The notes under the pieces were generated by a model. It did not search any database and had not been told where the DNA came from. It saw only the letters and a program-made list of their open reading frames with translations. A program made the position numbers and the translations under genes. Shown one piece after another: positions 1-13,200 of a stretch of 62,504 nucleotides of DNA. The DNA is from Hypsibius dujardini (lineage: Eukaryota > Tardigrada > Eutardigrada > Parachela > Hypsibiidae). Each line of letters opens with the position of its first letter. Within the stretch, counting starts at the first letter, position 1. The stretch spans positions 1 through 62,504 of the forward strand of contig LRSR01014748.1 in the NCBI GenBank assembly GCA_001579985.1, given 5' to 3'.

Positions 1-88
1 TAGACATAGACATAGACATAGACATAGACATAGACATAGACATAGACATAGACATAGACATAGACATAGACATAGACATAGACATAGT
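1..88. repeat. Hexanucleotide microsatellite (TAGACA)n
   Basis: About fourteen uninterrupted copies of the hexamer TAGACA open the window and stop at about 88, some 60 bases before the first visible aminotransferase exon. The array probably lies in an intron of that gene. It is not a known telomere unit. Confidence 0.95.
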
Positions 89-151
89 ACGCAGGCGTTT
101 GACCAACAGATGTTTACCTTGCAGTAATTATCTTTTGGATATCGTTGTTAG

Positions 152-2260
<2,109 letters not shown>

Positions 2261-2278
2261 AGGGGACTTCTCGCTTCT

Positions 2279-2284
2279 AATAAA
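2279..2284 (+). terminator. Polyadenylation signal AATAAA of the aminotransferase gene
   Basis: A canonical AATAAA lies 19 bases after the TAG stop at 2258-2260 and is followed by a T-rich stretch. If used, the 3' UTR is very short. Confidence 0.5.
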
Positions 2285-2535
2285 TTTCCTTTTTTTGTTA
2301 CTGTGCTTTGGTACTAGTGCTGTCTACTCGCATTGCAGAGTAGTATTCGAACGTGCCTATCTTGCTTCATTTGGTTTATGCGAATTAGTAATTTTATTTA
2401 GTTTGTTGCTAGTTCACTAAGGACGAATTCCGAATTTTACCATTTTATCATTATTGTTTTATCATCCGTGGTCGCTTTCATTTTTAGCATTCATTTATAA
2501 TTTTCTATTTAAAATTTTGAGAAGACCCTTTATCT

Positions 2536-2660
2536 GCCTCTGTTTGTCTGTCTGTCTGTCTGTCTGTTTGCGAGTCTGCCTGTCCGCCTACTTGCTTGCA
2601 GTCATGTATTTCTGTCTGTCGGTCTCCTTACTTGTCTGCCTGTTTGTCGGTGTCTTGTCT
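2536..2660. repeat. Imperfect (GTCT)n array
   Basis: Degenerate tetranucleotide array on the plus strand, purest around 2545-2572, decaying rightwards into variants such as GCCT and TGTC. Confidence 0.85.
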
Positions 2661-3867
2661 GATGAAGTTGGCCACTATATTCGTGTCTGCCTCGTTTGAG
2701 CTGCTTAGTATGTCTCCTTTCGCCTGTCTGTTCACTCTCATTTCCGTCTGTCTGCCTGGACCTTGGTGTTCCGTCTCGCCATCTCGTTTCCGCATACCTG
2801 GGGGTGGTGTTTGTGAAGGCTAAGACCTTGAAATTGTGGGTGCAATTGTGGGTGCGGCTGGCAGTCTGCAAGATACCCGCAAAGTGGGTTGCTGTGGTGG
2901 CACTTTACACTGATTAATCGATGGGCCTTTCGATTCCCTGTTGTGCACAACTCACGCAACACCGGAAATCACCCAGGGGACAAAACAATTCTATCAGCAA
3001 ATGGTCCGGGTCATCCTGGCTTTGCAACCCTATTCGTACCCATAGACGGATATTTATGAGGTCATCTTTATAGAGGTCCACGTGAGGTGTACAGAAATGA
3101 GAAAAGACCATACCTTTCCACAAAAATCTTTACCCTTTTTGCTACGACTTAAAGCAGCGCTCAATGACCGGATTTTATGACGCACTGCCAAATTTCTTGA
3201 TCTACAACTGTTATTTTCGGTATCATAAAAGGTTAGAGCTCTTGAGTAAGATCAATAATTAAACTTTAAAAAACCTGTCTGACTGCAGTTATATTTAAAT
3301 TTTAAATAGATTCAATAGATTAGGGATTTCTGATTATTAAATATTTTACATTTGATACCCACTTTGTAATTGATTTTTATGTCGATTTGTAATTAGTTAT
3401 GAAAAATGGGAGTACATTTCTGGATTCTTGTACAGTACTAGTACGAACAACAATTAAGGGCATTTCGGACCGAAATATAATCATGTAATTGTAGGCAGGG
3501 CAGTCAGTTCAGAGTACAAGCACGAGCTCAAGCATTGCCGCTTGAATATTTAAGAAAATCGAAAAATCAGTAAATATCGGACGCACACCTTCTCTTTAAC
3601 GTAGCATCCTAATATAACAGAGTCGATAGGTGCTCCGAACGCACGACTATGCGTTACCAGAAAAGAAGGCAAACTGCGGGAAAGCTTCCTGTTCTTTGTC
3701 AAGGCTTCCCGCTTCGCTCGTGGCACTCCTCCGCCCACTGAGATGTCATACACTTTTTCGATAGGCTGCGAACAGAAGCAGCTAGCTGGTTGCCTTCAGG
3801 TACGTCCGTCATCAAAGGAAGAATAATACACACATACAGAAAAAGACAAACAGGAAGGGTCGACAGA

Positions 3868-3880
3868 TAGGCATGCAGGC

Positions 3881-3932
<52 letters not shown>

Positions 3933-3985
3933 GGACAGACAGACAGACAGACAGATAGACAAACAGACATACAGACAGACATGCA
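3868..3985. repeat. (CAGA)n tetranucleotide array
   Basis: Nearly pure CAGA/GACA repeat of about 100 bases with single substitutions (for example ACGG near 3930), fading into diverged units to about 3985. Confidence 0.95.
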
Positions 3986-4957
3986 TACATATAGAGAAAC
4001 TGACTGATTTACAGGCCGATATAAAGATACGCGGAAATGTGGTATTGTCATTCAGAAGGAAGCACTAATTGGAAGGACAAAAATAACCGTGGGTCGAATG
4101 AAGTTCGCCGACCAGATCAGTTTTGGCCTGGAATCCAGCTGGGTTACCTACCGGTCCCCTAATCATCCTCTATTCGACCCGTCGTCCCGCTTTTTGCTTG
4201 ACTTACCTCACCACACGTTGTCCCCTTAATTGATACGTTTTTCGTATCACTAATAGTTAAATAGTCTTCCTCGGACTGCTTGTTGACGACTGACCGCGGC
4301 CACAATCACACACCATTTACGTCAAACATTTGAAACTGCCACTCGAACGTAATTATGAATTACACATAATTACTATATGCGTGGCCGCGGTTTCCAGACA
4401 AGCCAGTGCAGCCATGCCCATATTCCGCCTAAACAGATACACATACACATGAATATCTTTTTCACAATGCAGTCCCCAGTTGCGTAAGATCTTTTGTGTG
4501 TTAGAGGACCGGGACTGGGGCGTGCTGAGGGACCACTTCATTAAATGACAACTATTGGAACACACTCGCTGTTCCATATACCACTACCTAAGGTGTGGCG
4601 CGGAACATAATGGAATGATTATATTAAGAGCTTTTACATAAACGGCGAGATATTACGCAGCTCAAATGCAAGGAAGATGTATAGCAAAAGTCCAGTCAAA
4701 ACATAGCAGCCATAGCACGAACTGGGCTGGCTTCACAAAAAGGAACCGCAGGAACAAACAACGGAGCAAGATTTGTGATATATATATAGATATATATAAA
4801 TGAACTCTCATCCTGAAAGGTGACCGGTAGAAAAAAATGTATGTATTTTTTTCGTTGTTGGGACATATTTCCAGTACCCTTCCACGTATGTATATATACC
4901 ATCCACCATAAAGGTCACTTGCCCAAAGCTGCTCCCGATGGAACGCCGTCTGTTGAT

Positions 4958-5353
4958 TTAGACGTCATTGATGTCGTCGAAATCGTGCTGATAGATTTCC
5001 GCTTCGTCCACTACCGTCGTCGGTGATGCGGACCTCCCGAAACGAAGGTGGCCGTAATCCGCGTAGCTCGGCTGATTCCGGTTGCTAGGTGCCCTCTTAC
5101 CGAATCTCAGATGGCCGTAGTCGGCGAATGACGGCTGCGGCGCTCGTTTCCCAAACCGAAAGTGCCCGTAGTCGGCGAACGGATCGGGACGCTTGAAGCC
5201 GGCATACCGATGCTCGGCTATCCTGACCGTCTGTCCAGCAGTAGATGACGGTTTGTCGTCGGGCTTGGCGGGAGCGTCGGAGATGGCGGTCGCGGCCACT
5301 GCGGAGATGACCACAAACAGCGCGAACGTAAGGAACACGGAAAGCTGGTTCAT
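4958..5353 (-). CDS. Sulfakinin-type neuropeptide precursor (three YGHxRFamide peptides)
   Basis: Single-exon precursor of 131 residues starting at ATG 5353. Residues 1 to about 22 form a hydrophobic signal peptide (MNQLSVFLTFALFVVISAV). Three peptides follow between basic sites: PDPFADYGHFRFG-KR, APQPSFADYGHLRFG-KR and APSNRNQPSYADYGHLRFG-R. Each C-terminal glycine is an amidation donor. The core DYGHxRFa is the sulfakinin/cholecystokinin-like signature, and the tyrosine after Asp is the usual sulfation site. Known arthropod sulfakinins generally have Met (DYGHMRFa); here it is Leu twice and Phe once. The third copy is released by a single Arg rather than KR. The C-terminal tail is acidic. 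Such peptides act through CCK/sulfakinin-type GPCRs, usually on feeding. An RFamide precursor of another class is less likely because the DYGH core is kept in all three copies. Confidence 0.9.
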   Translation of the reverse strand: MNQLSVFLTFALFVVISAVAATAISDAPAKPDDKPSSTAGQTVRIAEHRYAGFKRPDPFADYGHFRFGKRAPQPSFADYGHLRFGKRAPSNRNQPSYADYGHLRFGRSASPTTVVDEAEIYQHDFDDINDV

Positions 5354-5497
5354 CGTGTGCGGACTCCGGATGGTTGATTGATTGATGGGCTGGGCAAGAG
5401 GTTGGTTGAAATTGTGAGGTGGAAAAAATGGCGGGGGATTAGAGTGGTGGATGAAAGGCTTTTAGAGGGTTTGGGGCTTTAAATTCCCCTTTCAGCG

Positions 5498-5503
5498 TTT
5501 ATA
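5498..5503 (-). promoter_or_regulatory. Candidate TATA box of the sulfakinin gene
   Basis: On the minus strand CCATATAAACGC lies about 145 bases upstream of the ATG at 5353. No other TATA-like site was seen between it and the start codon. Confidence 0.4.
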
Positions 5504-6394
5504 TGGCATGATGGTCGGCTTGAATTATGCTCAGGGAGGGGATCACAGACACGTAGCTTCAAGCATGACATGACCGGGCGGGGGTATAACGTCGATCGTA
5601 CGTGGCGAATGACGAACATCCTGCTTGAAAGAGAGAGAGAGGTTTAGCAGGAGACTTGAATCGGTTTTTGGGGGATGAAAAGGCGCACGCTATTCACCCC
5701 GCCCTTTTTGTGGTATACGTGCGTATGCCCCTGATATCTCCATGTGTATATGAATGTATAAGAATATGGCTAATATCTTTTAGCCTTTTATGTCTGAATA
5801 CATATGTCTGACTGTTTTTCTGCCTTTGCTTGTCTGCATGGCAGCAATATCTATCAGTAAATAGTAAATAAAAGCTTATAAATTCCCCCCCCCCCAGTTA
5901 TTGGTGTCCATTTTTCTGAACAGTCGGATGTAATGTTCCTGTCTGTCTTTCTCGTTTACTTTGTAGGACAATGAGTGGCCACAATTTTCGTTTCATAATC
6001 TGTTTACAGACAGGCTGTACAGCGTATGTTACTGGCCGTAGAGTAGTCTGACAGGTTAGGGTCCCGATCCGGAGAGGCCGGGATTTGCGAGCGTGTAGGA
6101 ACGCGTGAAGTGAATTATTGAAATTAGCACGGCACGCGGCAAGCTCGATAACCTTTTACATGAATATAGTGGAACGAAATTGTGATTTGAGGTGACAAGA
6201 GGTTTTTATGGTTCGGCCTAATGTTTTGTTGTACTGTGTTTAAGGGTGTATAGTGGAGTGAGATTGAGGCTGGGGAATTACCTACATTCATGATGGACAT
6301 AAACATGGGCATTTTGAAGAGAAAGTACAGAAACAAGCACGCAGACATTCAAACAGATAGAGGGTAAACCGATAGGCAGACAGAAATAGCTGAC

Positions 6395-6456
6395 AGAAAT
6401 TCAGACATTCAAACGAACAGAGTGGTAGACAGCCAAACATTCAAACAAACAGAAAT

Positions 6457-6497
<41 letters not shown>

Positions 6498-6760
6498 TAG
6501 ACAAACAGACAAACAGCCAGGCAGACAGGCAGACAGGCAGACAGACAGACAGACAGAAAAACATGCCGGCATTCCAGCAGACAGAGAGGTAAATGACAGA
6601 CAGAAACAGAGGCCGAAAGACATTCATGCAAACAGACAGACAGAGTAGTGAACAAACAGACATTCAAATAAAAAGAAATCCAGTTAAACAGAAAGAAATA
6701 CAGACATCTAGACATACAGAGTAGTGAACAAACAGACATTCAGACACACAGAAATACAGG
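6395..6760. repeat. (CAGA)n array, interrupted
   Basis: Extended CAGA/GACA array with a pure block at about 6458-6500, GCAG-substituted blocks at about 6515-6555, and a dispersed CAGACATTCAAA variant recurring at about 6402, 6438, 6658 and 6734. This suggests expansion of a higher-order unit. Confidence 0.85.
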
Positions 6761-7814
6761 TAGGCATTCAGTCCTGTCTGGAGAATTACACAGATAAAAC
6801 TACGCAGGCATACGTAGACGAGCAGATAACTAGCAGACAGACAGATACTCAGACAGAAAGATACAAACACAGAGGTATATCAGGCACAAGCAAGGAGAGA
6901 GATGAACACAATATGGTGTAAACAATGCGATTGGAGACCTTCAGGCACATAAATGGAAGGACGATAACCACGAGACTAGAAGGGAGACAAAAACAGGATC
7001 AGCTACAGTAGTCAGTTCTACGTCTTTGTTAGTTTTTAGTTTGCTGTCTGCTCTAGTTCTCCAAAAGTGTCCGAGCAGATCTATAATCTTCAGCGATTGC
7101 TGTCAGCGAATGAAAAGAAAGGCGTGACAAACCTCCCATTGGGAAACGCAAGCCGAGTAATTGGGCGTAGCTAATCGCATTTCCGGTCTCACTCCACAAC
7201 AATACATCACATAATTTTTCTGCCCCTTACTCTTCTAGCTTCAGCGCTCCCATCGCGCACGTACAGTATGGCAACATATGCTGTCTGCCTGTAAGTTAAA
7301 CCCATGCCGCAGAAGACCGATTAATGGGTTCTTTGTGATGCTGCTGCTGCATCAGAAGAGGAGAGATGATGTTGGCGAGGGACTTTGTAAAAACGCCTCG
7401 CAACCGTCATGTCAGTAATTAAGAGGCATGAGAGCACGGCCCGGCTAATTCACACGTCAGTTCTCATCATCCTGCCGCATGCCGTCCGCGACGGCAGAGA
7501 CGGCGGCTGACCTGATCAAGGCAGACAATTCAAAGAGCACAACATGCGTAGAATGAGGATGGTTTCAGGGCCATGGTCGCGGTGATACTCTTCTGCTTTG
7601 CTGACACTCAGAAAACGGCAAAATGGATGACGTCTTTTGCCTGGAACGAGGAGTCACGCGCCCACGAGTCTGTCTGCCTGTCTGCGGCACTTCAAAGATG
7701 GTGCAGCCCGAAACGAAGAAGACATCAATGTATACATAATTCCCTATATGCTGAAACAGTCCGTGCGTGTTGCAGAATGTTAAGCAATAGACCGAAAAGG
7801 GGCAAATATGTGGA

Positions 7815-7903
7815 CGAACAGATGGACGGACAGACGGACAGACAAACAGACAAACAGACGGACAGACAGACAGTCAGTCAGATAGACAGACAGCCAGATA
7901 GAC

Positions 7904-7956
<53 letters not shown>

Positions 7957-8030
7957 TACAGGCAGTTGTTTCGTAGACAGACAGATTACTAGTAACTGAA
8001 AGACAGACAGTCAGATAGACAAACAGACAA
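7815..8030. repeat. (CAGA)n array
   Basis: CAGA/GACA repeat with GACG and AGTC variants, purest between about 7905 and 7955. Confidence 0.9.
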
Positions 8031-8235
8031 AGCAGGCAACGTTCTTCAATTAAGACTTAGGTTTTATGTCTTGTCATACGCCTATGTCTTACTGTAGCAG
8101 CATAAAGGTAATCTCATCGACCATTTATCAGCAATTTCTAAATCGTGTATGTCGTTACAAGCTATAAGGTGTTTCCCAATTTGTCCACATAAATACACCT
8201 TTTGTTTACTAGGGAACGTGAACAGGGTCCCCGGT

Positions 8236-8958
8236 TCAACCGTCATTAAACGTTGATAATGAGTCCACTCCCGGATGGATGGTTCGCAGCGGCAACTGCA
8301 GGGAAGACGTTGCTGACATGGTTGTCGCTCCAGCAGTTCCTCCCACGATGGCCGCTTTTTTGGCTGCGAACACAACGTTAACGAGAGCCTTTTGCGCGTC
8401 CAATTCATACAAGGATGAGGCGGGTTGGTTATTGACAGCGGCAGTCGAACAGCCCAATGTCGGGTTAGCTTTGCAAATGTCCAGAAGAGCTAAGTTCGCC
8501 ACCAATTTGGAGGCGCGATTGTGGGACACGTCTCGAATTGATTGAGGGCGGAATTGTAAGTGCTCTGCACCTCTAACTGGTTCACAGCCAGATCAACCAA
8601 CGTTGATGAAGAGCAGGGCGTTATTGTAGATGGCTTTCGTTACGGGATCGACGAGGGCGTCGACTTAAGGGTTTGCTGAAAACAGACCACCTGTTATTTT
8701 TGCAAAACCCTGTCCACTGCTAACCCAGCAAAGAACTCACTCGGGATCGAGTTTAGGAGATTCACTGAGATACCGCTCCATTGGGCAGAGGCTGGAAAAA
8801 GAAACGTATAATACAACAATGTGTCTGTCCGTCTGTCTGCGCGTCCGCCTGTCCGTCCGTCTGTCCGTCCATCCACGAAACGAACTTGTAATAATACCTT
8901 TTCTTGGGTAGAGCCTCATCGCGAGGACGAGCAGCATTATGACTGCCGCGGATTTCAT
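8236..8958 (-). pseudogene. Decayed gene for a small secreted helical protein
   Basis: A start exon (ATG 8958, MKSAAVIMLLVLAM...) encodes a signal peptide and ends at a GT donor (AAAAG|GTATTA). A TTTTTCCAG acceptor then opens a frame (SAQWSGISVNLLNSIPSEF) that stops after about 31 codons. Downstream, three short frames give similar alanine/leucine/asparagine-rich helical text (AIYNNALLFINV, LAVNQLEVQSTYNSALNQF, KLVANLALLDICKANPTLGC), but each needs a frame change to reach the next. I read this as one secreted protein of roughly 160-200 residues broken by several frameshifts. Alternatively, the first 52-codon open frame is a real small secreted protein. I recognise no family. Confidence 0.45.
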
Positions 8959-9504
8959 GGTGTACTAGAACTGTACAGTAGATGATCGTTCTAAGCGAAA
9001 GCTCAGAAAATTACGCAGATAGAACAGAAGGAGAAAAACTTGAACCGATAGGATTGAAGAGATGATTGATGGAAGAGTGCAAGAGTAATGTTTCTTTACA
9101 TGGGTTGGAGACCTGTGAGTCAGGAGAAGACGTAGGGAATTATTGCCGGCCATAATGTCTCTTTATTCATGCATGTGGACCGGGCGTTCGCAAAAGTTCT
9201 GCAGACCTGCGATATGTTGAATGATTTATCGAATCAGCTGGAAATCACTTTCTCCCTACTCTTTCATCTCGTGGTCTCGATTTTCCACAAAAAATTCCTC
9301 AAGTTTTTTATGGGATTTCTTATCGCGCGCCTTTAAGATCTAACTGTCGGTCATAGTCTGGGGGAAATGAAGCGCAGACTGAAATTGAATCCGAATTTCA
9401 ACTAATCAGAATAACGGTGATGACAACTACAGGAGGTCCGAAGCAGATATAAGGCTACTCTACTTACGCGAACCTGACAAGTCCTCAACCAGATACACAC
9501 ATGA

Positions 9505-9605
9505 CCATATTATATCGCTATCCGAGTTAAACCATTTAGCTCGCCTAGTCCGTTCAGCCGCACTGCCCGGGCTAAATGGCTAACTTGGGTAGCGCTATAA
9601 TATGG
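9505..9605. mobile_element. Short hairpin element (about 100 bp, possible MITE)
   Basis: Arms at 9505-9540 and 9571-9605 are imperfect reverse complements over about 35 bases (left arm begins CCATATTATATCGCTATCC; right arm ends TAGCGCTATAATATGG). A 30-base loop separates them. No target duplication was obvious. Confidence 0.55.
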
Positions 9606-10106
9606 CCACGCGTGTATGCAAAACGGATGATAATAAACAGACAGACAAATAGACAGACAAATAGACAGGCAGACAGACAGACAGAATGACAGATAGGCAA
9701 TTGGAGAGTCAGATAGACAGAAAAAATGTCTGTCTAGACAGAAACAGACAGGTTGATGGGTGATGATTGAGGCCAAAGTCATTGCGTACCGTGAGAAGAG
9801 AAAAATGAATTTAAGCAGGCCGTCACCATTTTCCATTATCCACGAAATGGATTAGTTCTTTAACAAAATTTCCGAAACAATGTCAGCCCAAAACAATGAT
9901 GAAATCTAGACGGGAAGCAAAAGTAAAGTGCTCTATCATTGCTAGATACAGAGAGTGCCAAGTATAAAGTCAAAACTGCAGAGGCATCCGTTTTAGAAGG
10001 TCAGGAATTGCTGAGACGAAGGCGACCAGAGAATCTGAAGAGAAAATCAAAACACTAAACTAATGGTCCATTGTCATTGTCAAACTAATGGCATGTCAGG
10101 AGTGTC

Positions 10107-10148
10107 AGACTCGTCTCTCCGTCTGTCTGATCTGTCTGCCTGCCTGCC

Positions 10149-10187
<39 letters not shown>

Positions 10188-10195
10188 GACTCAGT
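10107..10195. repeat. (GTCT)n array
   Basis: GTCT repeat, pure for about 40 bases at 10145-10187, lying about 80 bases downstream of the stop codon of the PHF7-like gene (10274-10276, minus strand). Confidence 0.9.
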
Positions 10196-10273
10196 GTGTG
10201 TACCCGCCCGTACGTCTGCATATATAGCTGCTCCAATGTCAGCCCCTATTTTACTGCTAATTAATTCACCTCT

Positions 10274-13200
10274 CTATCGACGAGGACCTCGTCCAGCCGC
10301 GACAACTCTCGCACGCTGCGGCCGCTCCTGAATCTCCGGACTTCCCGGCGTCTCCTCCTTTTCTCGATCACCGTGCCGCGACGTCAAATTCCTCCCCAGC
10401 TGCTTGGAAATCTTAATCTCCAGTTCAAAGCAGGGGTAGCAGTAGTTGCGTCGGTCGGAACCCTTTTTCCCTACGTGCTTCATACAGGCCGCGTGCATTA
10501 GCGTGCCGCATCCCATAGTGCAGCGTTCGATGTTCCAGTCCCGACCGGGGACGTCTTCGTCAAAAGTCAGGCCATTTGGACACAGGCACCCTTCCTGTGC
10601 GGCACACTGCACATCCTCTCCTTCTTCCTGATCCTCGCGAGCGCGTTCAGCCTCTTCATCGGCCAGCCAAGTTGCATCAGCATTCGGCACATGCACACCC
10701 ACCTTTGGGGAGGGGGGGGGGAGAATGAGTAAACAGTCAGACGCAAGCCAACAGCCCACACACTAACAGACAGTCAAGCAAACAGACAGGGAGATATGGA
10801 CATATGACAACTAAACGGGCAGACAGACGGACAGACAAATAAGCAAATCGACAGGCGAGAGAGACAAGCAAACATACAGGGAGACAGATTAAGTAAACAG
10901 ACCGGCACCTAAGTGAGCTGACAAACAGACATCCGGACAGACAGACACAGACAAACAAACAGACAAGGAAAGAGACTGGTGAATATATCAGATGGACAGA
11001 CAGCCAAGTGAGCTAACAGACAGACAGACAGACAAGAGGAGAGACAGCCAAATATATCAGACGAACAGACAGTCAAGGGAGCTAATAGACAGACAAACAG
11101 CAAATGTAAGAAAAGAGACGAACGTATCAGACAGACAGAGTTTAACGGACGCACCTGTTCACAGAAAGCCTTGAAGTCATCCACAATATTGCAGGACGGG
11201 CACTTGATGTAGTGTTTGCCGGCGTTTACTGCCAGTCCCGCCAGGCACTCCCGGTGCAGCGCACAGCTGCAACATGGGGTGATGACGGTGTTGACCTTGT
11301 CCTTCAAATCCGGCGACTCCAGACAGATAGTGCAATCCTTCTTAACCGTTGACATGTCCTTTGGTCGCGGAATTCGGCCCTTGGGGATGTGGGTGGGACA
11401 GTAGGACTCGAAGGAGCCGGTGAACTGGAAGTAGCAGCTGTTCTCCACGCCGCACGGGTAGTGGTAGGAGGCATTGCACTTCTTGATGGCACACCCCACG
11501 GCGGCTCCCTTCTTTTTGCAGTACCTAAAAAAATATATTAATTAATTAATTCACTATTGTAAGCCAAAAAAGAACCGCATACAACAGCCCGAAAAGTTTC
11601 GCTACAATCAAGACAGAATGCTGATTCAAATCTATTCAACCTAAAAAATGCTGACAATTAAAATAAATAATAACATGTTGAAATAGTATAATACATAAAT
11701 TTGAGAATAATTTATCGGCTAACAACAAGAGCTCAAACTGTTTCAAAAAACCGTTTCTTATGCACGTTAAATTGTTATTTTTTCAAAAGATACAGCTGAA
11801 CATGTCGAATTTACATATACACAGTAAATATTATGTTTTGTAATGAGTACGATGAATAAATATTTTAAATGTTTTGGAAGATACGTCTTCTTCATAAATG
11901 ACACGTCCAGAGTTTAAAATTAAACCGCATCCTGTAATTAATGTCTGTCTGTCTGTTTGTGTGTGTGTGTGTCTGTCTGTCTGTCACTGTCTGTCTGTAG
12001 GCCTGTCTCTTTTTGTCGGTCGGTCGGTCTATTTTTTGTTCGTCTGTCTGTCTCTGCCCGTTTGTCAGAAATCTGGTCTGTCATGTCTGAAAATGCATCC
12101 AACGTACTTGCAAGTCAGCTGACGAGCCCGATAACGCTCCTTCTTCACGTTCGCACACAAAAACCCGCAAATCTCATCCGTTTGGTTCTTCGCGCGTGGA
12201 TCCCCTGTCTGGTGGAGATTACTGGCTGTGAACATGCAAAGATAGTGTGCGTGCAGGTCGCCCTGACTGTCCATCCGGAAGTAGCGGATCTAATAAATAA
12301 TGAAAAGGCAAATAATTATAATAATTCATTAAAAATAAATTATAAATAAATTATTGGGAAATATTATCTAGTTTGTATAACAACTGTTAATACCTTGTCT
12401 GTGTCGGTGCGATCACACAGTGCACAGCGCGGCGGCATCGCCGGCATGGCGGAAGTGGATGCGGCCGCGGTCGAGGAAGACCCGGTGCCGGTGACGTCAT
12501 CGTCGGGAACTCGCGAACTGAGACACATTCGTCCGGTGGCACCGGCCGTCGACGGCTTCACTCGTGCGGCCTTGGACGGTTTCGGTTGCTGCGTTGTAGT
12601 AGAAGCCGTCGTAGTGGTGGTGGTGGTGGTGGTACGAGAAGACTGTCGGCGGACCGGTGACGGACTGGGAGACTTGGTTGACTTGGTGGTGTATGTCGTC
12701 GTCGTGTAGTCCGTGGCGAATGTCTCGCGGGATGTCGAACGAATGTTCGATGATGTCGGACGCTTCAACACCGGCTTGGCAGCTCGTCCCGAATGCCTTT
12801 CAATGGACGAACCGAATTATTAAATCATTTTTAGAAGTAAAAGACAAATAATACCAAATATAAATAACTAATAGACAAATAATAATAATAATAATAATAT
12901 TAATAATAATAACAACAATAATAGATGAATAACAATAATAAATTATGGATAATTAATAATAATAAATAACAGATAAATAATACCAAATATAAATAAATAA
13001 TAATAATAGAATATTAGTAAAGAATGTTAGATAAATAATAATAATAAATAGGTAAATGAAAATATTAAATAATAGAGGAGTAATAATAATACTATTTACG
13101 GTTACAAATACGTATAATTCTACGGATTAATCAAGCGATCTATCAACCGGACTCGTGACGCCAAGATGCAAGTCATTGATATAGATCAATCAACTGTCCC

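Larger units (their letters stand above)
2285..4957. other. Intergenic region without recognisable gene
   Basis: No exon-like frame was found. The region holds a GTCT-rich stretch at about 2536-2660, a long CAGA array at about 3868-3985 and a short TA-rich run near 4780. Cysteine/leucine/valine-rich frames here are translations of the tetranucleotide arrays. Confidence 0.7.
5510..8235. other. Intergenic region without recognisable gene
   Basis: Contains a poly-C run at 5885-5896, long CAGA-type arrays at about 6395-6760 and 7815-8030, and otherwise unique sequence with no convincing splice-bounded frame. Confidence 0.65.
8959..10273. other. Intergenic region without recognisable gene
   Basis: Unique sequence with a short inverted-repeat element at 9505-9605, a CAGA-rich stretch at about 9636-9745 and a GTCT array at about 10107-10195. 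No exon was supported. Confidence 0.65.

Noticed and set aside
1-88. Telomeric array
   Set aside because: TAGACA is not a known telomere unit, and an aminotransferase gene appears to continue past it to the left.
3699-4051. Cysteine/leucine/valine-rich open frames (also near 6401-6739, 10737-10958, 17148-17468, 28137-28569)
   Set aside because: They are translations of CAGA/GTCT tetranucleotide arrays. A 4-base repeat gives long open frames in several phases without being a gene.
7815-8030. CRISPR-like array
   Set aside because: It is a pure short tandem repeat with no regular spacers, in a eukaryotic genome.
12395-12709. Valine-rich plus-strand open frame
   Set aside because: It is antisense to exon 2 of the PHF7-like gene, and the valine run mirrors the threonine run.
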